From Candidatus Heimdallarchaeota archaeon LC_2 (GTDB taxonomy: Archaea; Asgardarchaeota; Heimdallarchaeia; Heimdallarchaeales; Kariarchaeaceae), in NCBI GenBank assembly GCA_001940725.1, contig MDVR01000113.1:1-38721 (forward strand): 38,721 nucleotides of DNA. Direction: 5' to 3'. Made by a program: the position numbers and the translations under genes. The notes under the pieces are model-generated. The model did no database searches. It was not told the origin of the DNA and saw only the letters and a list, made by a program, of their open reading frames with translations. Below, in pieces: positions 9,401 to 17,700 of this stretch (the first letter of the stretch is position 1; each line of letters opens with the position of its first letter).

Positions 9401-11918
9401 TTTTCAACTCAATTCCGATAAAATTGGTATGTTATCCCATCAAAATCACTCATTTAAGATTTACAGCTGTTCTATTTGTTATCGTAGACATTCAAAATTA
9501 CCACCAAATGGGGTGTGTACCCGAATCAGGTGTGAGGGGCTGCTTAACGAGATTGAGAGATCTGAAGAAAATTATGACCTCAACTTATTTCAATCTGAAT
9601 TCATGATGTTAATACCAAAGGAACACACTGCTCAAGTTCCAAATGATATAAGATTAAGTTATGAAGATGAATTTAAGAAAATTAATGGCAAGGTTAATTG
9701 TTTGGTTGCTACTCCAACTCTTGAATTAGGAGTCGATATAGGGTCCTTAGATGTAGTTCTTCAAAGGAATATTCCTCCAACCCCAGCCAACTACTGGCAA
9801 CGAGCTGGAAGATCAGGAAGGCGAAACAAAACGGGTGTTGTTTTTAGCTATGCACGAACATTACCTCATGATACACACTTTTTCTCTAATCCAGCTTCAT
9901 TGTTAACTGGAAATATCAAGCCTCCCAAGTTTAATCTGAGAAATCAAGTGATGGTCCGTAAACATGTTCACTCCATCGTTCTTTCAGTGCTCTATAATAA
10001 ATTAAACACAGAAGATAATTCAGAATTATCCAACGCATTAAGAAATATTATCCCTTCATTCATCCGAGGATATCTGTACAAACAATCAGATGAAACAGAT
10101 AAATTTGTATATATTACTCATCGCTGGGATAAAAGTAAAGTTGAACCTCTGAAGGAAATGATAAATAGGTACAAGGATGAAATAAATGGTCTCTTAACTT
10201 CAGTATTCAAAGATAACTGGCCAAAAGAGGATGAGGATGTCGTTTCACTGGAAGAATATGAGAAGTATGCTGATGAAATGGCTATAACGTTATTGAAAGT
10301 CATCAACATGATACAACGAAAATTCCTTTGGACTCTTCAGGAAATCAATAAATTTGCCAAACTATCTACTGAAAGGGAATTAGATAAAGAGGAAAAGAAA
10401 AATCAATCCAAATTTATGAATCTTAGAAGGTCATTGACCGAGGAAATGCTTTCAAATTACACACTTAATATGTTATCAAAACAGGGATTTCTACCTGCTT
10501 ATTTATCTTCAGGTGAGGATTTCAGGGCTGAAGTTGCTTTAGAAACACTAAGAGGAACTCGAATCAAGAATTTCGATTTATACAGGAATGGTCCCATTGC
10601 TCTTGCTGAATTCTCCCCTGGAAACCAGATGTATGCAAACAGCGCAGTATTTACTAACTCCTATTTTGAATTTCAGGCAAATGAGGAAACTATTGAACCC
10701 CTACTTTTCACCGTGCAGAACCAAAGGGTGGAAGAAGGAGAAGTTGAAACCTTAGGGTATGAGGAGGGGAGACCAACCTATATCAATAGTGTCCCATTAG
10801 CTAATTTACAGATGAGACTTGTTGGTCGTGTTGATTCTGACGAAGAGCTTCGTCGAGGTTTATCTGTTGAGATCCTTGGTAAACCTTTGAATGAACATTC
10901 TGGTGGGAAACATTATTCCATATCTTCCAAAATTATTAAACATATCAAAAATCAAAAAGTTCTCTTACTAAACATTGGTGCTACTAGTAAAATTTCTGAT
11001 GGGATCTTTGGATACCCAATTTGTTCCGTTTGTGGAGCAACGCGATCACCGTTCGCCTCTGATAGAGAAATGGATCATTTTATGACATATCATAAGAAGC
11101 ATTGTGGAAAGGATCCTGAATGGTTTGGATTACATATAAAAACCAATGTTGATGGAGTTATACTACCAACATATGAAAACGAATTTGATGTTATTAACCT
11201 TTGTGAAGCAATTATTTTTGGTATGGCAAATACTCTTCAAATAGAAAGGGAAGATGTAAGATATTTTAGCTATTCAGATGATCCGAATTCTACTCGTGCT
11301 TTTCTATTTGATCCTATGAGGGGAGGATCTGGTATAATCACACAACTAGTAGAACAATGGAGTGAAATCATAAACAAATCTATGGAGTACCTGAATAATT
11401 GTGAAAATGCTTGTGAGAAAGCATGTTATAGATGTTTGAAAACATTTTGGAATGAACGAAATCATGATACTTTGAATCGTCATAGAGCTATTGAAATTTT
11501 GGAGGAATTAAAATATGATCTGGAATATGAGCATGATATCCCTGCAATAATTGAAGAGGAGGTTGATCCTGGAGTAGGTACAATCAGCACTGAAGAGATA
11601 TTCTACAATGCACTTGTACAAAGAGGGTTGCCCCAATTTAGCCAACAAATTGAAGTTGAAGTTGATTTTGCAGGTATACGGACTAGTACACCCGATTTTG
11701 TTCATCAAGATAATATAAGAGGCCTCAAAATTGCAATATATGTTGATGGGTTATCTAATAAGATTCACGGTAATCCTATGACTGCAAAGAAGGATGAGCT
11801 GATCAAATTGGGATTGGAGCAGAAGGGTTGGAAAGTCCAACGAATTCCCGCTTCGAACCTCAATGATCCTACAATGCTGGATGCTTACATAAATATTATT
11901 GCGGGTTATTTTCAATAA
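6441..11918 (+). CDS. DISARM-like DEAD/DEAH helicase fused to DUF1998/MZB domain and VSR-like nuclease domain (DrmA-DrmB-like)
   Basis: An 1825-residue superfamily 2 helicase. Motifs seen: Walker A TSTGSGKT at 116-123, DEAH at 270-273, ATPTLELGVDIG and motif VI QRAGRSGRR at 1120-1128. Several CxxC pairs (C536/C539, C616/C619, then KCASCN) suggest zinc knuckles inserted between the two RecA lobes. The C-terminal part matches DUF1998 (MZB, the MrfA-type zinc-binding domain): DPMRGGSG followed by C1654, C1658, C1662 and C1665 before L. The last ~110 residues (from ~1715) have TEEIFYNAL, PDF and IAIYVDG, the order seen in VSR/DUF559-type nuclease folds. In classical DISARM the helicase (DrmA) and DUF1998 protein (DrmB) are separate, so this looks like a fusion with an added nuclease-fold domain. 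The upstream AGAGGT at 6422-6427 is a weak ribosome site. No PLD-type drmC follows in this window. Confidence 0.8.
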   Translation: MEMEEFTLFNPITYSSNVVTQFLRYQLTKYQFTDPTLAKQLRKLISYDNIDRSSLLRGPYVSIEKQFKQGNSIAELVSQNQIHPAISTIAPFPHLYAHQEESLKTIQSETNCIIATSTGSGKTESFLYPILDYCLKDRDTKGEEDEAGVLAILIYPMNALANDQLDRLRELLSGTGITFGIYTGQTPRKVEDIEYDYKFAKDKNEFEQIRRSKGSNFRIYPKEERISRQDIADQPPKILITNIYQLEYLLTRAKDVSIFNKRPLKYIVLDEAHSYSGVLGAETAVLLRRLTAFSKHLSNASEDHEIICIAASATLTDEGEQDAAKNFIHRLMGCKRENISVIKEIYEEQFWERDTSITYRDVPLVNARRVFDKLVKDVSNANTESQISEIIKDTLKRIDDRIDLTSDFRKGLFEVLKMNRYVNVMAQVITQPTHITKAVEIVKNELGRTSIEEDEIFEMLFYLALGAIAEKDDAPLIRSKLHYFVRGMQGVVATFNKVAGNNSKPQPILHFSGKETIKNIDPSVHTISGIFPVLTCRTCGQHYFETHIERVEAEGEEESNISIQKHSIADSDNGYFPTIDQDSIVVGKRVLITDRILAAENEEDPDHPLIEPVKMCTRCGTMSIDTPNLCLKSGCGSNSFVDMLLYTKQGDRINKCASCNRTTTRGEPFVRVEAVTVADVHILGQELIRHLSKNSQKLIIFADSRQDAAFQAGWMADKARIYRIRHLMYEKLREMELDDNFKGTLISFGDLATRVHRQLLNDRDLAKILIPEIYGDDVQEAFGQQRNVDQLEFLNIHVLLEATFIFRQLDNLEGLGLVKYDYAFPDDDEINQIADQLGIDSEEALEGIRLLLDMARKNKILNSGHVDLYNKQYHRGTDKILKGFIPFNVVQYGPRAIVRTKKLWRADLEKRGRTRDQLWFDNYINSFYNYPGTPTSYQNFISKWSGLTGDELIQLMDRIWDWLVKNNIITRIQLLSTKDTPIATGEVFQLNSDKIGMLSHQNHSFKIYSCSICYRRHSKLPPNGVCTRIRCEGLLNEIERSEENYDLNLFQSEFMMLIPKEHTAQVPNDIRLSYEDEFKKINGKVNCLVATPTLELGVDIGSLDVVLQRNIPPTPANYWQRAGRSGRRNKTGVVFSYARTLPHDTHFFSNPASLLTGNIKPPKFNLRNQVMVRKHVHSIVLSVLYNKLNTEDNSELSNALRNIIPSFIRGYLYKQSDETDKFVYITHRWDKSKVEPLKEMINRYKDEINGLLTSVFKDNWPKEDEDVVSLEEYEKYADEMAITLLKVINMIQRKFLWTLQEINKFAKLSTERELDKEEKKNQSKFMNLRRSLTEEMLSNYTLNMLSKQGFLPAYLSSGEDFRAEVALETLRGTRIKNFDLYRNGPIALAEFSPGNQMYANSAVFTNSYFEFQANEETIEPLLFTVQNQRVEEGEVETLGYEEGRPTYINSVPLANLQMRLVGRVDSDEELRRGLSVEILGKPLNEHSGGKHYSISSKIIKHIKNQKVLLLNIGATSKISDGIFGYPICSVCGATRSPFASDREMDHFMTYHKKHCGKDPEWFGLHIKTNVDGVILPTYENEFDVINLCEAIIFGMANTLQIEREDVRYFSYSDDPNSTRAFLFDPMRGGSGIITQLVEQWSEIINKSMEYLNNCENACEKACYRCLKTFWNERNHDTLNRHRAIEILEELKYDLEYEHDIPAIIEEEVDPGVGTISTEEIFYNALVQRGLPQFSQQIEVEVDFAGIRTSTPDFVHQDNIRGLKIAIYVDGLSNKIHGNPMTAKKDELIKLGLEQKGWKVQRIPASNLNDPTMLDAYINIIAGYFQ

Positions 11919-12181
11919 TGAATAGGTTTAGAACAAACAAGGGAGCTTAATTATGATATTTAGAATTATCGATCGATCGATCGATCGAACGTATTGCTGA
12001 TTGGGACCTTCCAACTAGGATCATGCTATTTTCCTAATAGTACAATCATGGAAAAGATCACAGAATCGATATTTCTCTTGCTTTTGAAATAATATTGGTA
12101 ATTAATAAAAAGATTGCAAAATAAAGCAAAAAACCCTCATCAAGTAATAAATTAAAAATGAATTGATTTAATACAAATAAA
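11919..12181. other. Intergenic region between helicase and STAND-NTPase genes
   Basis: This 263-bp stretch has no gene I can support. It holds an (ATCG)5 tetranucleotide run at 11968-11988, a weak hairpin with TAGGA/TCCTA arms near 12017-12038, and an AT-rich sequence AAATTAAAAATG around 12149-12160. The last lies about 27 bp before the TTG start at 12182 and could be the TATA box of a leaderless gene. Confidence 0.4.
11968..11988. repeat. (ATCG)5 tetranucleotide repeat
   Basis: Five perfect ATCG units plus a final A lie in the spacer after the helicase gene. The unit is self-complementary, so the run reads the same on both strands and can fold on itself. The same CGATCGAT core recurs in other spacers of the window (17723-17732, 20029-20039, 20129-20137, 35261-35273). 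Confidence 0.9.
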
Positions 12182-15100
12182 TTGAGTATCCAATTATTGT
12201 CCATTCCATTCCAAGTTGAAACTGAAAATATTATTCGATTATCAGATTTACAAATTCATGAAGTATTACAATCTCTTCTTTATGCAGAGGCATCAAAATA
12301 CAATTTATTTAAAGGTGACATTAATGTCTCGCTAAATATTAAAATGAGAGATGGGGGTGTAGATGGACGATTTTTTATAAATGGACTTTATGATAAAACC
12401 ATCGATGCAACCTCCTGGATACCCCATAAATTTACATATTTTCAATGTAAGGCTGTAAGAGGTTTAAGTCCAAGTAATTTGGAGTCTGAAGTTTTAACTA
12501 ACACTGGGCAAATTAAACCAAGAATAATTGAAATTTTGCAAAACAAAGGAGCTTATATTGTCGTAGTGACAAAAGATTGGAATTATGATCAAGTTACAAA
12601 TGCAATTGGTTATATTAAGAATGGGTTAAGAAGGGGAATTGATGTATCTGATAAGACCTTACTAGGGTCTATAGATGATATTATTATTAAAATTTATACA
12701 GCTCAAAATTTACGAAATTGGATTAATGAATATCTCGGCATTTCTTTGGAAGTAATTGGATTAACTACAGGATATACTCCTTTTGTTGCTGAAACCTGGA
12801 ATGAATGGTCGAATAACGACTCGATGACAATACCAATGATGTATGTCCCTGATGATATTCGAACTGAGATTATTTACAAGATAAAATGTACACTATTTGA
12901 AAATTCAACAAAATCAAATATTTTTAGAATTGAAGGTCTCTCAGGTTATGGAAAGACTAGATTAGTTTTAGAAATATTCCGTTCAAATGGGCCTGAAGAT
13001 ATAATCCATACCTTGCAGAAAAAAGTAGTGTATTTTGATCAACCTAATCAAGTAACTGGACATATATTTAATTGGAGAAGAACCAATACACAAGCAATAT
13101 TAATCATTGATAATTGTAGTTTATCAGAACATAAATTCTTCACAGATAAAATTCGTAATTATCCAAGTTTTGACCTGATAACAATAGATTTTGATGTTAA
13201 TCCAGAATTATTACAAAATGCGAATTATTATAAACTTGGAGCACTAGATGAAGATTGCATAAAAAACATATTGAAATCTGTATATCATGGGATACCAGAT
13301 GAAGATATCCAAAAAATTACCAATTTAGCAGAGGGCTTTCCAAAAATCGCAACATTGTTGGCTGAAACCGTTTCTCTTAATACTGAAAATTTAGCTGAAC
13401 TAACGGATGACGGATTAATTACAAGAATGATAAAGGGAAGAAATGATTATTCTGATTTTAATGTTCAGGATGAATTTAAATTGTTAAAATTTTTATCCAT
13501 ATTTCGTCAAGTTGGATATTTTGAAGACAAGTCAGATAACATAATATTAATTTCATCTATTCTAAATATTGATAATTCATTAATTCACCCAATAATTAAC
13601 CATCACATAAAACGAGGGATAATAAACACAAAAGGTAGATTCATTATACTATCTCCACCTCCACTAGCATTAAATTTGGCTATAAAATGGTGGACTACAA
13701 ATAATCAAAATTATATCAAAAATGTTATGATTCAAATATCTAGTACAAACCAAAAATTAGTTGAAAGTATGTGTAGAAGAATAACTGATCTCTCGCATTT
13801 AAGTGAAGCTAAGATTTTTGTCGATGAATTATGTAAGGATGATGGTTTTTTTCACAATATAGATGTAATTTCTAGCCCATATGGATCTAATCTTTTTTCT
13901 TATTTAGTTGAGGTTAATGAAATTTCAACTATGAATTGTCTTAAAGAAACAATTGGCAGATTAACCACAAATGAACTTGAACAACTTGGTGAAAGTACTC
14001 GTCTACACCTGTTTTGGGCATTAAGAAAATTAATTTGGTGGGAAGGCAATTTTGAAGTTGCTGCTGAATTGTTTCTAAAATTCTCACTTACTCATACAGC
14101 TAAATATCACTCTAATTCATTCGAAAGTGAATTCTTGCAATTATTTCAAATATATTTATCTGGTACAAAAACTTCATATCAACAGCGAATAAAATTTGCT
14201 GAAAAAATATTGCTTAAAGGGAAAATAGAGGAATGCAAATTAATACTTAATGGGATTAGTCGAATTTTTTCGATACGAGTCCATAGAATGGGCGGTATTG
14301 AAAATCAAGGTAGTCGAAGACCTCAAAAAGATTGGGCACCTGAGAATCTGAAAGAAAGACTAGAAATTATAAAATCGGGATTTCATTTATTGAAAAAATA
14401 TGGTTTAACTAAGGGAGAAATCGGTACAATAGCTCAAAATAACATTTTTAATTCTATACCTTCAATCCTTCGATTTGGATTGATAGATGAAGTAGAAAAA
14501 TTGGTAGATGAATATAGGGCTGCGAATATTGATATGCATGATATGAGAAAGAACTTGGAATATACACTTGATGACGATTGGAAAGATATGTCTGAAGTAA
14601 TAATTTCAAAAATTTCAAAAATGATTGTTAAACTCGAACCAACCTCATACAAAGGGAAATTAAGAAAATTTATTGTTGATATACCATTTTTCGTTGATAT
14701 AGGAAAAAAATCAACATTTAATGAAATTGATTACAATATTGACAATTTAGATGCTTTAATGAGTAAAGAAAATATTTATAATAATTTAGTGATTGTTAGC
14801 CAAGGTCAAGTTAATCGAGGTAATGAATATGGTGAATTAATATTTCAAAAAATTGCAAATCCAGAAATGTTTATTGAAAAAATTATTGATATTTATCACC
14901 AAATCCCATTAACAGATATTCATGTGGGAGTATTATCTGGATTTTTAAAAAAATCGAGAGAAGTAGCTAATGAAGAACTTATTGAATTCACATTTGATAT
15001 TCTTTATAATAATCCAAATTTACAAGATCTACTTGTTATATTATTGGGCAATATTAAACCACACTCAACAAATATTTCGCATTTGTATAAAATACTAGAG

Positions 15101-15997
15101 GAAAATTTAGTCGATATTGATAGGTTTTATAGTTTAATATATGGTGCTCCTTTACGAAATTTAAAACCTGAAGAAATTAACAAGTTAGGCTTGCTTTTAT
15201 TGGGTAAAGATACAAAGGGTTATCAAATTGCTTTGGAGATCATAAATCAATATGCAAGAATTAACAAAAATCATCAATTCTTTATTCCTATAATGATTCA
15301 AATTACGACTCAAGAAAATATATTAGAACTAAATTTCTCACAACAATTCAAATACACTTATGTTCAAAATGCAATATATCTGGTTGACAACAATAGTGAT
15401 ATTGTTAAACCTCTACTAACCAATTTTCTGAATTTATATATGAAAGACTATAAAAAATTTTTACGTTGGAAAGATCAATTTGACAAGATATTTAAAAAAT
15501 GCTTAATAAATTATCAACAAATTGCATTAGACACCCTAACTAGCTATCTTAATAACAATTATGATAAATTTTCACCGATTTCATTTTCTCTAATTTTTAG
15601 TTCAAGTTATTCGGAAAGAGCCAGTATGATATTTTCTAATATTACAGTTAAAACTATGAATGAGTGGATTAAAAATACAACAAATGGACTTGAATATTTT
15701 GCTATAATTCTACCATTATTTATCGCAGAAGAGATAAATCCAAGGTTTATTCAGTTGATGAAATCTTATCCAGATAAATGTGAGATACTTTCAAGTATAA
15801 TGAATTCCAAAATAACAAGTTACACATACTCAAATTCTGAAGTTCCATTACTTGAATTCAGAGAAAATGTATTACAAAAATATATTGATGACGAAACAAG
15901 TTGTTTAAGTGAATGGAGTAGAAAAAATTTAGTTTACTTGAAGGAAAAAATGAAATGGGCAAAAATACACGATGAAGAAATGGGGTTTAATATCTGA
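12182..15997 (+). CDS. Mrr-like nuclease / STAND NTPase fusion (Avs-like antiviral sensor)
   Basis: A 1271-residue three-part protein. The N-terminus has DGGVDG (D57-G62) followed by YFQCK (Q88, K90), the Mrr-type PD-(D/E)XK arrangement in which Q replaces the acidic residue before xK. The centre has a P-loop GLSGYGKT at 252-259 and a Walker B-like strand AILIIDN ending near D310, then a winged-helix-like region, as in STAND NTPases. The remaining ~800 residues are helical repeats without an assigned family. The nuclease-NTPase-repeat order is that of Avs antiviral STAND proteins, whose C-terminus senses phage proteins and whose N-terminus kills the cell when activated. Here that role is inference. 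TTG 12182 is the only usable start after the upstream in-frame stop at 12164; the next in-frame ATG would cut into the nuclease domain. The base composition looks more A+T-rich than the helicase gene. Confidence 0.72.
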   Translation: MSIQLLSIPFQVETENIIRLSDLQIHEVLQSLLYAEASKYNLFKGDINVSLNIKMRDGGVDGRFFINGLYDKTIDATSWIPHKFTYFQCKAVRGLSPSNLESEVLTNTGQIKPRIIEILQNKGAYIVVVTKDWNYDQVTNAIGYIKNGLRRGIDVSDKTLLGSIDDIIIKIYTAQNLRNWINEYLGISLEVIGLTTGYTPFVAETWNEWSNNDSMTIPMMYVPDDIRTEIIYKIKCTLFENSTKSNIFRIEGLSGYGKTRLVLEIFRSNGPEDIIHTLQKKVVYFDQPNQVTGHIFNWRRTNTQAILIIDNCSLSEHKFFTDKIRNYPSFDLITIDFDVNPELLQNANYYKLGALDEDCIKNILKSVYHGIPDEDIQKITNLAEGFPKIATLLAETVSLNTENLAELTDDGLITRMIKGRNDYSDFNVQDEFKLLKFLSIFRQVGYFEDKSDNIILISSILNIDNSLIHPIINHHIKRGIINTKGRFIILSPPPLALNLAIKWWTTNNQNYIKNVMIQISSTNQKLVESMCRRITDLSHLSEAKIFVDELCKDDGFFHNIDVISSPYGSNLFSYLVEVNEISTMNCLKETIGRLTTNELEQLGESTRLHLFWALRKLIWWEGNFEVAAELFLKFSLTHTAKYHSNSFESEFLQLFQIYLSGTKTSYQQRIKFAEKILLKGKIEECKLILNGISRIFSIRVHRMGGIENQGSRRPQKDWAPENLKERLEIIKSGFHLLKKYGLTKGEIGTIAQNNIFNSIPSILRFGLIDEVEKLVDEYRAANIDMHDMRKNLEYTLDDDWKDMSEVIISKISKMIVKLEPTSYKGKLRKFIVDIPFFVDIGKKSTFNEIDYNIDNLDALMSKENIYNNLVIVSQGQVNRGNEYGELIFQKIANPEMFIEKIIDIYHQIPLTDIHVGVLSGFLKKSREVANEELIEFTFDILYNNPNLQDLLVILLGNIKPHSTNISHLYKILEENLVDIDRFYSLIYGAPLRNLKPEEINKLGLLLLGKDTKGYQIALEIINQYARINKNHQFFIPIMIQITTQENILELNFSQQFKYTYVQNAIYLVDNNSDIVKPLLTNFLNLYMKDYKKFLRWKDQFDKIFKKCLINYQQIALDTLTSYLNNNYDKFSPISFSLIFSSSYSERASMIFSNITVKTMNEWIKNTTNGLEYFAIILPLFIAEEINPRFIQLMKSYPDKCEILSSIMNSKITSYTYSNSEVPLLEFRENVLQKYIDDETSCLSEWSRKNLVYLKEKMKWAKIHDEEMGFNI

Positions 15998-16047
15998 TGT
16001 ATACAGACAATTTGATCGATTTTAATACTCAATTATATATTGAACTA

Positions 16048-17646
16048 TTATCGATCATCGATTAAATTCTCAAGAAATGCAGAGATTGAAGAAGGATTTA
16101 TCACCTGAAAGTTGTACTCTATGAGAAATTGTTGGGCTTTTTGATTCAGCATATTTGTTATCTTTTCAATATTCTTGTCTAAATTCCATAACAGGACAGC
16201 TGTTTTTATTTTAATTCCTTCAGATCTTAAAGATAGAATTTGTTTCTTCATTTGGCTAATAACATTTTCTAGAGATGCCCTTATTGATTTATCATCTTTG
16301 TTTGATTGGTACATTTTGCACTCGATTAAAGTTTGGCTGATAACAAAGTCAATCTCAGTATCATCGAGTTGCTTTCCTACAATATACTTTAGCTTGTTTT
16401 GATGCAAGATCCAATTGAAATAAGCAGACAAGATCCCATCTTTTGAATATATTAAATCCTTTAACACGGAATCTATTCCAAATAATGATACAACTGCTTC
16501 TGATTCGTTGCAATTTAAACACTTAGAACGTAAAAGTTTTCGAGGGGCAATTTCCCCTATTCTACTGCTATAAATCGGAATGTCGATTAAACAATTTTCA
16601 CACCAAGAGAACATGCTTTTTGACTCTAAAAGACCGAGTGAATAAAGTTCATCTAGGTTCTGAAAATAAATTTCTTTTTCGATATCTAAACGAGTTATAA
16701 TCTCAGTCATTCGTTTCAGTGATTCTTGGTGAAATGATGGAAAGATTTTCGGAAAAAAATCTGAAATCTGATCGATAATGTCTTCAAAATTTTCATAAAT
16801 ATTCTTGAAAAATTGCACCATTAAGTTACCTAATTTCCTTCTTATATTGGGTTCAACATCAAGGTTTTCAAAGATTCCATTCCAAAACTTATCAAAATCA
16901 GGAATCCTTTCTTGTACATAATGAAAGGAAAAATGGGGGTCGGTAATTAATTTTAATAGATTTTTGTTTTTTCGAGGAATCTCAATGAGAAAATATGTAA
17001 ATAAATCCTTAAAATCGCTTTTTAGTTTTTCAGCTTTTTCCTTATCTTGTGCTAACATTCCCAATAGATTGTCAATTTCCCAGTCATATTTAGGACCTTC
17101 ATTTTTTAGTATTGTTTTTAGCCCTCTGTGCGACGTTTCTTCAGAATGACTGGTATTTATCATGTGTAAATAACGGTTAAACATATTTTCTCCGAATAGT
17201 TCATCTCGGTGTAGGAATATTAACTTCCGCAAATCTTCATTTTCTTGGAGAACTTCAAACAAATCTTGAATATGAGGATATTTAATAATCAAATCAATCA
17301 TTTGGTCAAGTTTCCAACTACTCGTTTTGTTCGACGATGTTACTTTGGAAAAAGCCTCGGTAAACTTCTCAGCGAACTTTTCAGACGACCGTAGATAATA
17401 TGCAAATTCCCATCTTTTTCCTCGTTTAACTGAAGTTTTAGCTAAGACCTTGTTTTCTTCAAGTTTCTTTAAAATTCGTCGAATATTTGAAGTAAATTTA
17501 TAAGTTCCGATTAATTCTTTTACAGTATAAGAATTTTCGAAATTTTTTTCAAAAAATTGCTTTACTTTTTCTTCATTAGTAACAATCTTGATAATTAGAT
17601 CATCAGTTTTTGTTGGAGAAGCCAAACTCATATTCGTTAATCCCAT
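16048..17646 (-). CDS. Winged-helix, zinc-ribbon and PD-(D/E)XK nuclease-fold protein
   Basis: A 532-residue protein, convergent with the STAND gene. Residues ~30-90 look like a winged helix (YTVKELIG...IRRILKKLEENKVLAK). The middle is long and helical. C349/C352 and C376/C379 form a zinc-ribbon-like pair of CxxC motifs. The C-terminal domain has D433 and E442-C-K444 (EIDF...IECK), a PD-(D/E)XK nuclease core like those at the ends of archaeal AAA/DUF234-type proteins and restriction-like enzymes. A role as a DNA-binding restriction or toxin effector is inferred from the domains and the defence setting. ATG 17646 abuts the 9-bp repeat array with no room for a ribosome site. ATG 17631 (MSLASPTK) is an equally good start. 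Confidence 0.65.
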   Translation of the reverse strand: MGLTNMSLASPTKTDDLIIKIVTNEEKVKQFFEKNFENSYTVKELIGTYKFTSNIRRILKKLEENKVLAKTSVKRGKRWEFAYYLRSSEKFAEKFTEAFSKVTSSNKTSSWKLDQMIDLIIKYPHIQDLFEVLQENEDLRKLIFLHRDELFGENMFNRYLHMINTSHSEETSHRGLKTILKNEGPKYDWEIDNLLGMLAQDKEKAEKLKSDFKDLFTYFLIEIPRKNKNLLKLITDPHFSFHYVQERIPDFDKFWNGIFENLDVEPNIRRKLGNLMVQFFKNIYENFEDIIDQISDFFPKIFPSFHQESLKRMTEIITRLDIEKEIYFQNLDELYSLGLLESKSMFSWCENCLIDIPIYSSRIGEIAPRKLLRSKCLNCNESEAVVSLFGIDSVLKDLIYSKDGILSAYFNWILHQNKLKYIVGKQLDDTEIDFVISQTLIECKMYQSNKDDKSIRASLENVISQMKKQILSLRSEGIKIKTAVLLWNLDKNIEKITNMLNQKAQQFLIEYNFQVINPSSISAFLENLIDDR

Positions 17647-17700
17647 TTAAACTTATTATACTTATTAAACTTATTATACTTATTGTACTTAATGCACTTA
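17647..17700 (-). repeat. Six tandem 9-bp repeats at the 5' side of the nuclease-fold gene
   Basis: On the coding (minus) strand the units read TAAGTGCAT, TAAGTACAA, TAAGTATAA, TAAGTTTAA, TAAGTATAA, TAAGTTTAA. All share TAAGT at an exact 9-bp period, and the array ends at the first ATG. The change in the variable positions is mostly between A/T choices. A TATA-like run follows upstream (17704-17720). The array would lie around the transcription start or in the leader, so it may be an operator read by the encoded winged-helix domain. Confidence 0.85.

Noticed and set aside
1..11918. Assignment of the first cluster to BREX
   Set aside because: The methyltransferase is PglX-like in size, but no PglZ phosphatase, BrxC ATPase or Lon-like gene is present. 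The SNF2 tail plus DUF1998 helicase fits DISARM class 1 better.
17647..17700. Tandem repeats considered as a CRISPR or iteron array
   Set aside because: The units are only 9 bp with no spacers and abut a start codon. No Rep or Cas gene is nearby. A local operator or leader tract is more likely.
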